Positions 54,623 through 63,500 of a stretch of DNA of 64,000 bases are shown here, piece by piece (the first letter of the stretch is position 1; every line of letters starts with the position of its first letter). The position numbers and the translations under genes are program-made. The notes under the pieces are model-generated. The model worked only from the letters and a program-made list of their open reading frames with translations, was not told the DNA's origin and did no database searches. The DNA comes from JAFGBN01 sp964394145. Lineage in GTDB: Bacteria; Chloroflexota; Dehalococcoidia; GIF9; AB-539-J10. The stretch spans positions 1 through 64,000 of the forward strand of contig CAYMVL010000033.1 in NCBI GenBank assembly GCA_964394145.1, given 5' to 3'.

Positions 54623-55492
54623 ATGAGCAGATTCAGCGAAGCGTTACAATCGCACAAGTTTGTGGTAACAGGTGAAATCGGCCCACCCAAGGGAGTTGAT
54701 ATTGGCGAGATGCTAGAAGCAGCCAAGCTATACAAAGGAAGAGTTGTGGCAGTAAACGTTACTGACCAGCAAAGTGCTGTTATGAGGTTAGGTTCACTGG
54801 CAGTTTCACATCTTCTTAAACAAATGGAGCTGGAGCCTATTTTCCAGATAACTTGCCGTGACCGTAATCGTATTGCAATACAATCAGATTTGCTCAGTGC
54901 CCATGTCTTGGGAATTGAGAATGTGCTTTGTCTGACCGGCGACTATGTCACTTTAGGTGATCATCCTCAGGCTAAGCCTGTTTTTGATCTTGATTCAGTG
55001 TCATTGCTTCAAACTGCCGTCCAATTGCAGCAGGGTAAGGATTTAGCCGGTAAGGAACTTCAGGGTTCCCCTAAATTCTTCCTGGGTGCTATAGTAACTC
55101 CGGGGGCTAATCCTCTAGAGCCACAGATTATCAAAATGGAGAAGAAGGTCAAGGCCGGCGCTCAGTTTTTGCAGACTCAGGCTGTCTATGAGCCGAAGAA
55201 GTTCGAGGAATTCATACAACAGGTGAAACATATCGGTGTACCGGTGCTGGCGGGGATCATCCTTTTGAAGTCGGCCGGTATGGCTCGCTTCATGAATAGA
55301 AATGTTGCTGGGGTGCATGTCCCCGATAATCTTATCGAGGAGATGGAAAAGGCAGAGAATAAGGCAGATAAGAGCATTGAGATTGCCGCTCGGTTGATTA
55401 GTGAGCTCAGAGGGCTTTGCCAGGGGGTGCACATTATGCCCATCGGCTGGGAGAAAAGGGTTCCTGCAGTCTTAGATGCTGCTAAATTGTAG
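54623..55492 (+). CDS. metF: methylene-tetrahydrofolate reductase, copy 1
   Basis: Reduces 5,10-methylene-THF to 5-methyl-THF on FAD. 289-residue barrel with the catalytic Glu in VTGEIGPPKG near residue 18, VNVTDQQSAVMR near 47, and the FAD loop CLTGDYVTLGDHP near 106. Only the MetF domain is present, so it likely takes electrons from MetV/Hdr proteins instead of binding NADH itself. A second, diverged copy lies one gene downstream. GGTGAGGGGAG region and AAGGAAAGC precede the ATG. Confidence 0.92.
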   Translation: MSRFSEALQSHKFVVTGEIGPPKGVDIGEMLEAAKLYKGRVVAVNVTDQQSAVMRLGSLAVSHLLKQMELEPIFQITCRDRNRIAIQSDLLSAHVLGIENVLCLTGDYVTLGDHPQAKPVFDLDSVSLLQTAVQLQQGKDLAGKELQGSPKFFLGAIVTPGANPLEPQIIKMEKKVKAGAQFLQTQAVYEPKKFEEFIQQVKHIGVPVLAGIILLKSAGMARFMNRNVAGVHVPDNLIEEMEKAENKADKSIEIAARLISELRGLCQGVHIMPIGWEKRVPAVLDAAKL

Positions 55493-55525
55493 ATGCTATG
55501 ATGGTATAATAATAGGAATAATGTG

Positions 55526-56683
55526 ATGAGCGATAAACAAGTTATTAATCCTGATTCGTTAGATAGAGAAGCGCTATTGCAGGTCCTGAGAAAGTCCAGC
55601 CTATTTCAAGGGGCGGAGGAAGAGGAATTATCGAGGATAGCCGGTTTTTCTCATGAAGAAAGGTTCGAGCCAGGAGAAGTCATAGTTGCTGAAGGTGAAG
55701 TTGCCGAGAAAGTGTATATTGTGGAGGAGGGAGAGGTAGGGCTTGAGGCTAGTCTATCTGCGCGGCCTGGCTCAGAGAGACGGGGTACCATAGGACTTGT
55801 TGTTCAAGGAGAAGCTTTTGGTTGGTCAGCCATCTTAGAAGGCCGACTGACAATGACTGCTCGAGCTATCTCAGCTGTTAGGGCCATTGTCATTGATAGC
55901 CATGCCTTGAACGCTCTCCTTGTTACGGACACGAGGCTCTGCTCCACTGTGATGAGGGGAATAGTAGAGATTGTTTCTCTTCGGCTTACGAACACCATAA
56001 CCATGCTGGCACATATTCTGTCGGTTGCATCTCACGATCTTAAGTCACCTCTGGCTGCTGTGCAGAGCTATCTTCAGGTAATTCTTGGTGGTTTTGTTGG
56101 TGAGCTAAATGAGAAGCAAAGGGAGATGCTCTCTCGGAGCTGCACGAGAATTGCGGAATTCCTTGAGATGATTGATAACATCTTGGATGTTTCTCGCTTT
56201 GAATCTGGGCAGATGGAAATGGCCGAGCTGTCTCTGAATGATATAGTGCGTGATAGCACCGAGATACTTCGTCCTCTGGCTGATGAGAAGCAGTTGAGTC
56301 TTAATCTGGACCTACCTGATGAAACGCAGAAAGCTAAAGGCTCAGCGACACGACTCAAGCAAGTAGTCTCTAACTTGGTAGGAAATGCCATCAAGTTCAC
56401 TCCCAGCGGAGGCAAAATTTCTGTTAAGTTAACGGAAGATGATGCCTACCACAGGGTAGAAGTGGCTGATACGGGCGTGGGCGTTTCTCCTGAGGACCTA
56501 CCCAGGATATTTGATGATTTTTATCGTGGGGTAGCTGGAGACACCGAAGCTAAAGGGAGTGGTTTGGGTCTTTCGATTAGCAAGAAGATTATCGAGGCTC
56601 ACGGTGGCAGAATTTGGGTTGAGAGCCCTTGTTCTGAGACGGGTAAGGGTAGCAAATTCATTTTTGTCCTGCGCAAGGGCTAA
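55526..56683 (+). CDS. sensor histidine kinase with N-terminal cyclic-nucleotide-binding-type domain
   Basis: About 385 residues, cytosolic (no membrane segment). Residues about 18-140 form a CRP/cNMP-binding-type beta roll (SSLFQGAEEEELSRIAG, FEPGEVIVAEGEVAEKVYIV, GEAFGWSAIL). Then HisKA with the phospho-His in ASHDLKSPLAAV near 170, and the ATPase domain: NLVGNAIKFTPSGG, DTGVGVSPEDL, GSGLGLSISKKII. The GEAFGWSA loop replaces the classic cAMP-pocket RTA motif, so the ligand may be something else. The paired response regulators are two genes downstream, on either side of nothing but metF copy 2. A GTG one codon earlier is possible. Confidence 0.92.
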   Translation: MSDKQVINPDSLDREALLQVLRKSSLFQGAEEEELSRIAGFSHEERFEPGEVIVAEGEVAEKVYIVEEGEVGLEASLSARPGSERRGTIGLVVQGEAFGWSAILEGRLTMTARAISAVRAIVIDSHALNALLVTDTRLCSTVMRGIVEIVSLRLTNTITMLAHILSVASHDLKSPLAAVQSYLQVILGGFVGELNEKQREMLSRSCTRIAEFLEMIDNILDVSRFESGQMEMAELSLNDIVRDSTEILRPLADEKQLSLNLDLPDETQKAKGSATRLKQVVSNLVGNAIKFTPSGGKISVKLTEDDAYHRVEVADTGVGVSPEDLPRIFDDFYRGVAGDTEAKGSGLGLSISKKIIEAHGGRIWVESPCSETGKGSKFIFVLRKG

Positions 56684-56705
56684 GATTAATAAGCGAAAGG
56701 AATTT

Positions 56706-57629
56706 ATGGTGATGAAAGCAGGAACTAATCTGGAAAGAGTCTTAGAAAGCGGCGCTTTCGCGGTCACTGCTGAAGCGGCTCCAGCTAAGGGAGCTATCAG
56801 CAGCGTTATTGAGAGGAAGGGGGAGATGCTTAAGCTCTATTGTGACGCCGTGAATGTCACCGACAACCAATCAGCGGTGGTTAGAATGTCGAGCTGGAGC
56901 AGTTGTGTTCTGCTAAAAAGCTTTGGCATCGACCCGGTAATGCAAATTGTTGTGCGGGATAGGAACCGGCTAGCCATCCAAAGCGACGTTTTGGGTGCTG
57001 TATCTTTGGGCATCCAGAATATCTTATGCTTATCGGGAGACCATCAATCTCTTGGCAACCATCCCGACGCCAAAGGAGTCTATGATATCGATTCTATCCA
57101 GTTGATTCAAATGTTGAAGGCTATGCGGGATGAAAAGAAGTTTCAGAATGGTGAAGAAATATCAGGGGATGTGCCTGTCTTCATCGGTGCTGCATGTAAT
57201 CCCTTCGCTGCGCCGTTTGAGTATAGAGTCCTGCGGTTAGTTAAGAAGGTGAAGGCTGGAGCTGATTTTATTCAGAGTCAGGCTATTTTTGATGTGTCAA
57301 AGTTTGCTAAATGGATGGAGATGGTTAGAGATCGGGGCTTGGATAAGCAGGTACATATCCTCGCCGGGCTTGTTCCTGTAAAATCACTGGGTATGGCCCG
57401 ATACATGAGGGACTATGTCTCCGGCATTTATGTGCCGGACGAAGTTATCAGTCGTTTGGAAGACGCCAAAAACGCTAAAGAGGAAGGAATCAAGATATGT
57501 CTCGAGACAATTGAGCAGCTGAAAGAGATCGAAGGGGTCCACGGGATACATATTATGGCTGTTGCCTGGGAAGAGGTTGTTCCTCGCATTGTAGAGGAAG
57601 CTAAGCTCCTTCCCAGACCGGTGGTATAA
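56706..57629 (+). CDS. methylene-tetrahydrofolate reductase family protein, copy 2
   Basis: 307 residues of the MetF barrel, diverged from copy 1. The Glu is kept (VTAEAAPAKG near residue 24), as are VNVTDNQSAVVRM and the FAD loop CLSGDHQSLGNHPDAKGVYD, but the Pro-Pro after the Glu is lost. It could be a second reductase subunit, an isoenzyme, or one tuned to another partner. The ATG at 56706 has AAAGGAA 5 nt upstream and lies after the kinase stop; the longer frame back to 56559 overlaps the kinase and is rejected. Confidence 0.9.
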   Translation: MVMKAGTNLERVLESGAFAVTAEAAPAKGAISSVIERKGEMLKLYCDAVNVTDNQSAVVRMSSWSSCVLLKSFGIDPVMQIVVRDRNRLAIQSDVLGAVSLGIQNILCLSGDHQSLGNHPDAKGVYDIDSIQLIQMLKAMRDEKKFQNGEEISGDVPVFIGAACNPFAAPFEYRVLRLVKKVKAGADFIQSQAIFDVSKFAKWMEMVRDRGLDKQVHILAGLVPVKSLGMARYMRDYVSGIYVPDEVISRLEDAKNAKEEGIKICLETIEQLKEIEGVHGIHIMAVAWEEVVPRIVEEAKLLPRPVV

Positions 57630-57651
57630 GTCTTGGAAAAAAGGAGGCATA

Positions 57652-58056
57652 ATGGCGGACCAGCAGAAGATATTGATTGTCGATGATGACCCGGATATTC
57701 TAGTAGCAATTGGGGCTGTCTTGGAGGCACGAAACTACCAGGTAGTCACTGCGAATGACGGAGAAGAAGGTCTGAGTAAACTCAAGGAGGAAAGGCCTGA
57801 CTTGATGATTTTGGATCTCCTGATGCCTCGAAAGGATGGCTTTGCGGTTTGCAAGGAATTGCGAGACCCTAGGTGGTCAAAGTATAGCAGTATTCCAATC
57901 CTGATTCTCACTTCGGTGAGGGAAGAGGTGAGCCGAAGGCGATATGAACTCGAGACCGGTTTGAGCCTCGATGTTGACGACTATGTTGAAAAGCCCATTG
58001 ACCCATTTGTGCTGGCTGAACGAGTGGAAAAGCTTCTGAAAAGGGCGAAGTCGTAG
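57652..58056 (+). CDS. response regulator, receiver domain only (copy 1)
   Basis: 134-residue CheY-like receiver: acidic pocket VDDDPD at 12-17, phospho-Asp in LMILDLLMPRKDG near 55, Thr in LILTSVREE and Lys in VDDYVEKPIDP near 115. No output domain, so it must act through protein contact. GGAGGCATA before the ATG. Likely phosphorylated by the kinase two genes upstream. Confidence 0.92.
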   Translation: MADQQKILIVDDDPDILVAIGAVLEARNYQVVTANDGEEGLSKLKEERPDLMILDLLMPRKDGFAVCKELRDPRWSKYSSIPILILTSVREEVSRRRYELETGLSLDVDDYVEKPIDPFVLAERVEKLLKRAKS

Positions 58057-58139
58057 TGGTCAGACGTTTGCTTAGCCAAGAAGATGAAAGGCAAAGATCC
58101 TCGGTGCGGCCTGAGGATAGGAATAGCTGAGGTAAGAGA

Positions 58140-58529
58140 ATGGGGCAACCTTCTAAGATTCTTCTAATCGACGATGACCCTGATTTTGTCGAGGCAACTA
58201 GGGTTGTACTGGAGAGCCAGCCCTTTACGGTGATCACTGCTCTAGGCGGCGAGGAGGGTTTAAGGAAGGCGCGTGACGAAAAGCCTGATTTAGTACTGCT
58301 GGATATAATTATGCCCGGAGTGGACGGCTTTCAGGTCTGCCAGCAACTGAAAAAGGATCCTGAATTGGCCCAGATTCCAGTGATCATGATTACATCGTTC
58401 TCGCAGCATTATATGGATACTTCGTTAGGGATTGGCCAAGGGCTCAGTTTGGAAGCTGAAGATTTTGTTGATAAGCCCGTTGCCCCGGCTGAGCTTCTCA
58501 TACGAGTTAATAAGTGGTTGCCGAAGTAG
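58140..58529 (+). CDS. response regulator, receiver domain only (copy 2)
   Basis: 129-residue receiver with DDDPDF, phospho-Asp in LVLLDIIMPGVDG near 54, Thr in IMITSFSQ and Lys in AEDFVDKPVAP near 112. Similar to copy 1, with the same insertion after the Thr (LSLDVDDY / LSLEAEDF region), so they are a tandem duplication. No DNA-binding domain. It lies directly before the hdr genes. Confidence 0.92.
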   Translation: MGQPSKILLIDDDPDFVEATRVVLESQPFTVITALGGEEGLRKARDEKPDLVLLDIIMPGVDGFQVCQQLKKDPELAQIPVIMITSFSQHYMDTSLGIGQGLSLEAEDFVDKPVAPAELLIRVNKWLPK

Positions 58530-58595
58530 ACAACATTTGTGAGACTGACCCGGAGAAGGCTTTTCTTCAAGGTCTATTGAGGAGTTGGAATTCAA

Positions 58596-59159
58596 ATGGT
58601 TGGTCAGCTAATTCGAGTGTCGGAGCTTGATGCCAGCTTCAAACAGGAAGTTGTCTTTCGTGAACCTTCCTGTGCTTTGAGTGCTTGTTACTACTGTGGA
58701 ACTTGCACGGGCGGATGCCCTACCCATGCACTACATCCTGAGCATGACCCGAGAAAGATAGTGAGGATGATAAATCTTGGGATGAAGGGAGATGTGTTAA
58801 GCAGTGTCTATATCTGGTATTGCTCTGAAAAATGTTTTCTCTGTGAGAAATTCTGCCCCCAGAGTGTGATGTTCTCTAGTATATGGAACGTTCTAAGGCA
58901 TATGGTGGTGGAAGGGGGATACCCGCTTCCCATTTCAATTAATGAGGATGGCTGCTCTGGATGCGGCATCTGTGTTGCTTCATGTCCCAATACAGCTATG
59001 GAACTCTACACACAGAACGGCAATAGAATTGCCCATGTGGTCGCTAACTTATGCAAGGGCTGCGGAGCATGCAGTGCAGCCTGTCCGTCTGGAGCAATCT
59101 CAATAAAGCTCTTTGAAGACGAGAATATTTCTGCTCAAATAGAAGCGCTTGCGGCATAA
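58596..59159 (+). CDS. HdrC-like subunit fused to a two-cluster ferredoxin
   Basis: 187 residues. The first 110 form an HdrC unit with two [4Fe-4S] motifs: CYYCGTCTGGCP near 31-42 and CSEKCFLCEKFCP near 75-87 (one spacing longer than usual). The rest is a 2[4Fe-4S] ferredoxin: CSGCGICVASCP near 126 and CKGCGACSAACP near 155. Four clusters in all, versus two in normal HdrC. It probably links HdrA/HdrB to ferredoxin or to MetVF. AGGAGTTGG before the ATG. Confidence 0.88.
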   Translation: MVGQLIRVSELDASFKQEVVFREPSCALSACYYCGTCTGGCPTHALHPEHDPRKIVRMINLGMKGDVLSSVYIWYCSEKCFLCEKFCPQSVMFSSIWNVLRHMVVEGGYPLPISINEDGCSGCGICVASCPNTAMELYTQNGNRIAHVVANLCKGCGACSAACPSGAISIKLFEDENISAQIEALAA

Positions 59160-59168
59160 GGTATAGAA

Positions 59169-59681
59169 TTGCGGAGTGAATCAGTTAGAGCAACAGAACT
59201 CGATCCGGATTTTAAGCGCGAGGTGATGGCTCATGAGGGTGCTCGCAACATAACCGCCTGTTTTTACTGCGGAACCTGCACGGCAGCATGTCCTGTCCAT
59301 GAAGTGCTCCCTGAGTTTGATCCGAGAAAGATGGCCAGGATGGTAAATCTGGGCCTGAAGAACAATCTCTTGAGCAGCCCTTATATTTGGGACTGCACCA
59401 CTTGCCTTGAGTGTGTGGAAAGTTGCCCTCAGAATGTAAATTTTTTCGAAGTGCTGAACGTGCTAAAGAACATGGCGGCACAGGAAGGATATGCACCTCC
59501 TGCTTGGGTTAACCAGACAAAGCAGGTTATGCAATCGGGCCTGGTGTTCCCCACTGAGGAAGCGTGGGTAAATAGAAGAGAAGAACTTGGCCTTCGTCCA
59601 CTAAAATCTGAAGGGAAAGGGGCAGCGAAGTTAATCCAATCGACTGGTGCTGATAAGATCAGAGAGAAGAAGCAGTCATGA
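59169..59681 (+). CDS. hdrC: heterodisulfide reductase subunit C-like protein
   Basis: 170 residues with the two HdrC [4Fe-4S] sites CFYCGTCTAACP near 31 and CTTCLECVESCP near 77, and the conserved EFDPRKMARMVNLGL between. The start is TTG, after AAGGTAT. N-terminus (RATELDPDFKREV) matches the HdrC-like protein just upstream, so the two are a duplication. Ends in an ATGA overlap with hdrB. In Hdr complexes HdrC passes electrons between HdrA and HdrB. Confidence 0.92.
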   Translation: MRSESVRATELDPDFKREVMAHEGARNITACFYCGTCTAACPVHEVLPEFDPRKMARMVNLGLKNNLLSSPYIWDCTTCLECVESCPQNVNFFEVLNVLKNMAAQEGYAPPAWVNQTKQVMQSGLVFPTEEAWVNRREELGLRPLKSEGKGAAKLIQSTGADKIREKKQS

Positions 59682-60562
59682 GCAAGTATGCCCTGTTCTT
59701 AGGTTGCACCACTCCCATAAGAGTCCCTCAGTACGAACTATCTACCAGATGGCTTTGTGAGCATTTTGGGGTCGAGCTAATCGACGTTCAAGATTTCGTG
59801 TGTTGCGGTGCTAATCAGATTAACATAAGTATGGAAAGCGGCCTTCTATTGTCCGCAATGAACCTGGCTCTTGCTGAAGCTGAGAATCTGGATATCGTTA
59901 CTCTTTGCCCCTGGTGTTTCACTGCTTTAGCAGCGGGAGTGGAGGAGCTCAAGAAGGAAGAGGTGAAAGCCGAGGTAAATAGGGAGCTATCAACAATAGG
60001 CCTGCGCTATAGCGGGAGAACGAGAGTAAAGCACATATCAAGAGTTCTTTATGAGGACATAGGTCTGGAAAGGATTAAGCAAGAGGTGAGGAGAGACTTG
60101 TCCAAGATTAGAGTGGCGCCGCATTATGGCTGTCGCTATCTAAGGCCAAGATGGGCCTCCAAAGGATTTGATGAACCCAATGATCCTAAGACTCTTCACC
60201 AGCTTGTCTCTGCTACCGGTGCCGTTCCTGTCGATTATGAGACTATTCATTTGTGCTGTGGAGGCAAAGTCTTCCCTGTTTCAGAGAACCTGGCTCATTC
60301 CTTGATAAGGAAGAAGCTTGATAATCTGGATAGTAAAGAGGTGGATTGTATGGTTGTTCTGTGTCAGACATGCTACCTCATGTATGCCACCCAACAGGGA
60401 AAGGTGTCGGAGAAGTCTAATGGTCAGTATAAGCTACCCATTATTCTTTACCCTCAACTTCTTGGTCTTGCCATAGGGGCAGATCCAGTATCTGACCTTG
60501 GCCTTAACTTGAATGTGCCTGCTGTCGACGCAGTAATAGCAAAGGTCGGGAACGGTTTATAA
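59678..60562 (+). CDS. hdrB: heterodisulfide reductase subunit B-like protein
   Basis: 294 residues with two CCG domains: GC near residue 9, CCGAN near 43 and CPWC near 79, then GCRYLRP near 152, CCGGK near 197 and CQTCY near 228. In true HdrB these hold two non-cubane [4Fe-4S] clusters that split a disulfide; in bacterial HdrABC-MetVF sets the physiological acceptor is thought to be different. All expected Cys seem present. Overlaps hdrC by 4 nt. Confidence 0.92.
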   Translation: MSKYALFLGCTTPIRVPQYELSTRWLCEHFGVELIDVQDFVCCGANQINISMESGLLLSAMNLALAEAENLDIVTLCPWCFTALAAGVEELKKEEVKAEVNRELSTIGLRYSGRTRVKHISRVLYEDIGLERIKQEVRRDLSKIRVAPHYGCRYLRPRWASKGFDEPNDPKTLHQLVSATGAVPVDYETIHLCCGGKVFPVSENLAHSLIRKKLDNLDSKEVDCMVVLCQTCYLMYATQQGKVSEKSNGQYKLPIILYPQLLGLAIGADPVSDLGLNLNVPAVDAVIAKVGNGL

Positions 60563-60580
60563 GAAACAGGATCATGAAAA

Positions 60581-63500
60581 ATGGACACCAAGTCAGGAAC
60601 TAAGAAAACAGGGGCTGTCTTGGTCCTAGGGGGCGGGATAGGTGGAATACAAGCCTCGCTCGATCTTGCTGAATCCGGGTATAAAGTCTATTTAGTTGAG
60701 GAAGCCCCAGCTATAGGTGGCGTAATGGCCCAACTGGATAAGACTCTTCCTACCAACGATTGTTCCATGTGTATCCTATCGCCTAAGCTGGTGGAGTGCG
60801 GACGGCATTTCAATATTGAGCTTCTGACTTATAGCGAACTTCTTGATGTCGAAGGAGAGGCAGGCAGCTTCACTGCCACCGTGAAGAAGAAGGCGAGGTT
60901 TGTAGATGTTACACGCTGCACTGCTTGTAACCTGTGTGCCGAAGGGTGCCCGGTGGTAATGAATAACGATTTCGAAGAGGGGTTGGGCCAGCGAAAGGCA
61001 ATTTATAACCTCTATCAACAAGCAGTTCCTAATGCTTATGTTATTGATAAGAGGGAAGAAAGGCCCTGCAATGCTGCATGCAAGGATGCTTGCCCCATTC
61101 ATATGAACGTTCCCGGTTACATAGCTTTGATCAAGCAGGGCATGTTTATAGAGGCCTATGACCTCATTAGAAAGACTAACCCCCTGCCCGGAGTCTGTGG
61201 GCGAGTTTGCTACGCTCCTTGTGAAGATGCCTGCAATCGGGGAGAGATGGACGCTCCCCTGGCAATCCGTGAACTGAAGAGATTTGTTGCTGACCAAATC
61301 GATATTGAGAGTGTTGCGACTCCTCAAGTTTCCAAGAACGGTAAGAGAGTGGCGATTATTGGCAGTGGTCCAGCAGGTCTGTCGGCAGCCCACGACCTTG
61401 CTCTCGAAGGCTACGATGTCCTTATATTTGAGGCTTTGCCAGAGCCGGGAGGGATGCTTCGATACGGAATTCCAGAATACCGTCTTCCAAAACATATTCT
61501 TGGCCAGGAGATTGCCTATATCGAGAGACTGGGGGTGGAAATAAGGAGTGGTGTTAAGGTAGGTGATGACATAGGGCTTGAGGAACTGAGGAGTTCTTAT
61601 GATGCTGTTTTTATCAGCGTCGGCGCCCAAGAAAGCTTGAAGCTGGGAATTCCCGGGGAAAATACTCCCGGGGTGATCCATGGCATTGATTTCTTGCGCA
61701 ACATAAACATGGGTCAGGGGATTAGCTTAGGGAAGAGAGTAGTGGTGGTCGGCGGCGGTAATGTCGCTATTGACGTTTCCAGAGTGGCAAGGAGATTAGG
61801 GGTCGAGGTTAGCATAATGTATAGGCGTTCTCGGTCCGAGATGCCAGCTACTTCTGAGGAGGTCGAATCTGCAGAGCAAGAGGGGGTTAAGATTGATTTC
61901 TTGGTCAGCCCTGTCAGGATAATTGCTGAAAATGGCAGAGTCTCTAAAATTGAATGTATTAGAATGGAGTTAGGAGCTCCAGATGAAAGCGGTCGCCGTC
62001 GCCCTGTAGCCATAGAAGGTTCCGAGTTCACTATCAGTGTTGATAGCATAATTCCGGCTTTGGGGCAAGCGTCAAATGTTGAGTTTGGTAAGAAGGCAGG
62101 CCTAGATATTGATCGCAATGGAGTTATTTCAGTGGATAAATCCACTTTCGCTACTAATATTGAGGGTATATTCGCAGGTGGGGATGTGGTTACCGGTCCG
62201 GCTATGGTTATTGATGCCATAGCTGCGGGTAAGAAAGCAGCGTGTTCCATAGATGAGTACATTCGAGGTGAGCCTTTGACTTCTAAGGAAGATGAAAAGG
62301 CTCCTGAGAAGCTCAGCGAAGAGCAGCTTTCTGCGGCGAAACAGCGTTTTGCCTCTCAAAGTAGAGTAAAGGCGAAGGAACTAGAAGCCAGCCTGCGCAT
62401 CGGAGGGTTTCTCGAGGTGGAAACAGGTTATTCCATTGCTGAAGCTCAGGCAGAAGCGGGTCGATGTTTAGCTTCGCAAATAGAAGGCTGTATTGGCTGT
62501 GGTGAATGTGAGCAAAGGTGTGGGGCTAAGGCTATTAATTACGACATGCGAGATGAAATTGTAAACTTGGAGGTGGGGTCGGTCATCTTGGCTCCCGGTC
62601 TTGATGAATTTGATCCTAGTCCCTTACTCAAATATGGATATGGTAAATACCCAAATGTTGTGACCAGCATCCAGTTTGAAAGAATTATGAATGCCTCAGG
62701 CCCATATCAAGGAGAAATCATAAGGCCTTCAGATAAGAAGGCGCCCCGCAAGATAGCGTGGATTCAATGTGTGGGCTCGAGAGACGAGAGCATCGGAGCA
62801 GGGTATTGCTCGTCGGTTTGTTGTGCTTATGCCATAAAACAAGCAATTATCGCTAAAGAACATGCGGGGCAGCAATTAGACACCGCGATATTCTTTATGG
62901 ACATGAGACTGCATGGCAAGGGATATGAAAATTACTATAATCGGGCGAAAGAGGAGCACGAGGTAAAATTCATCCGTTCTAGGGTATACGGGATTCAGGA
63001 AATTGATGGTACTGGGAATTTATCCCTCAGGTTCGCAGAGGAGGATGGAAAGTTAAACGAAGAGGAGTTTGATCTCGTAGTTTTATCGGTGGGATTTCGG
63101 CCCTCCAGAAAAGGCGCGGACCTAGCCCAAAGACTTGGTATACAGCTGAACAAATATGGATTTTGCCAGACAGGTGAATTTACGCCGGTGGAGACTTCGC
63201 GGCCCGGGATATTTGTCTGTGGAGCTTTTCAAGGACCTAAGGATATTCCGGAAACGGTGATGCAGGCGAGCGCGGCCGCGGCGAATTCCTCAGCTCTCCT
63301 TGCCTCGGGACGGAATACACTAACTGTATCCAAAGAATACCCTCCTGAGAAGGATGTCACAGGCCAGCCTGCCAGAGTCGGTGCCTTCATTTGCCACTGT
63401 GGAATAAATATCGGGGCACATGTAGATGTCCCCAGTGTAGTTGAATATGTCAGAACGCTTCCAAATGTTGCGTATGCCGAGCACAATGTCTACACCTGTT

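Noticed and set aside
60776..61681. 301-codon open frame on the minus strand
   Set aside because: Lies wholly inside the HdrA-GltD gene, has no recognisable domain, and is the antisense shadow of well-conserved motifs.
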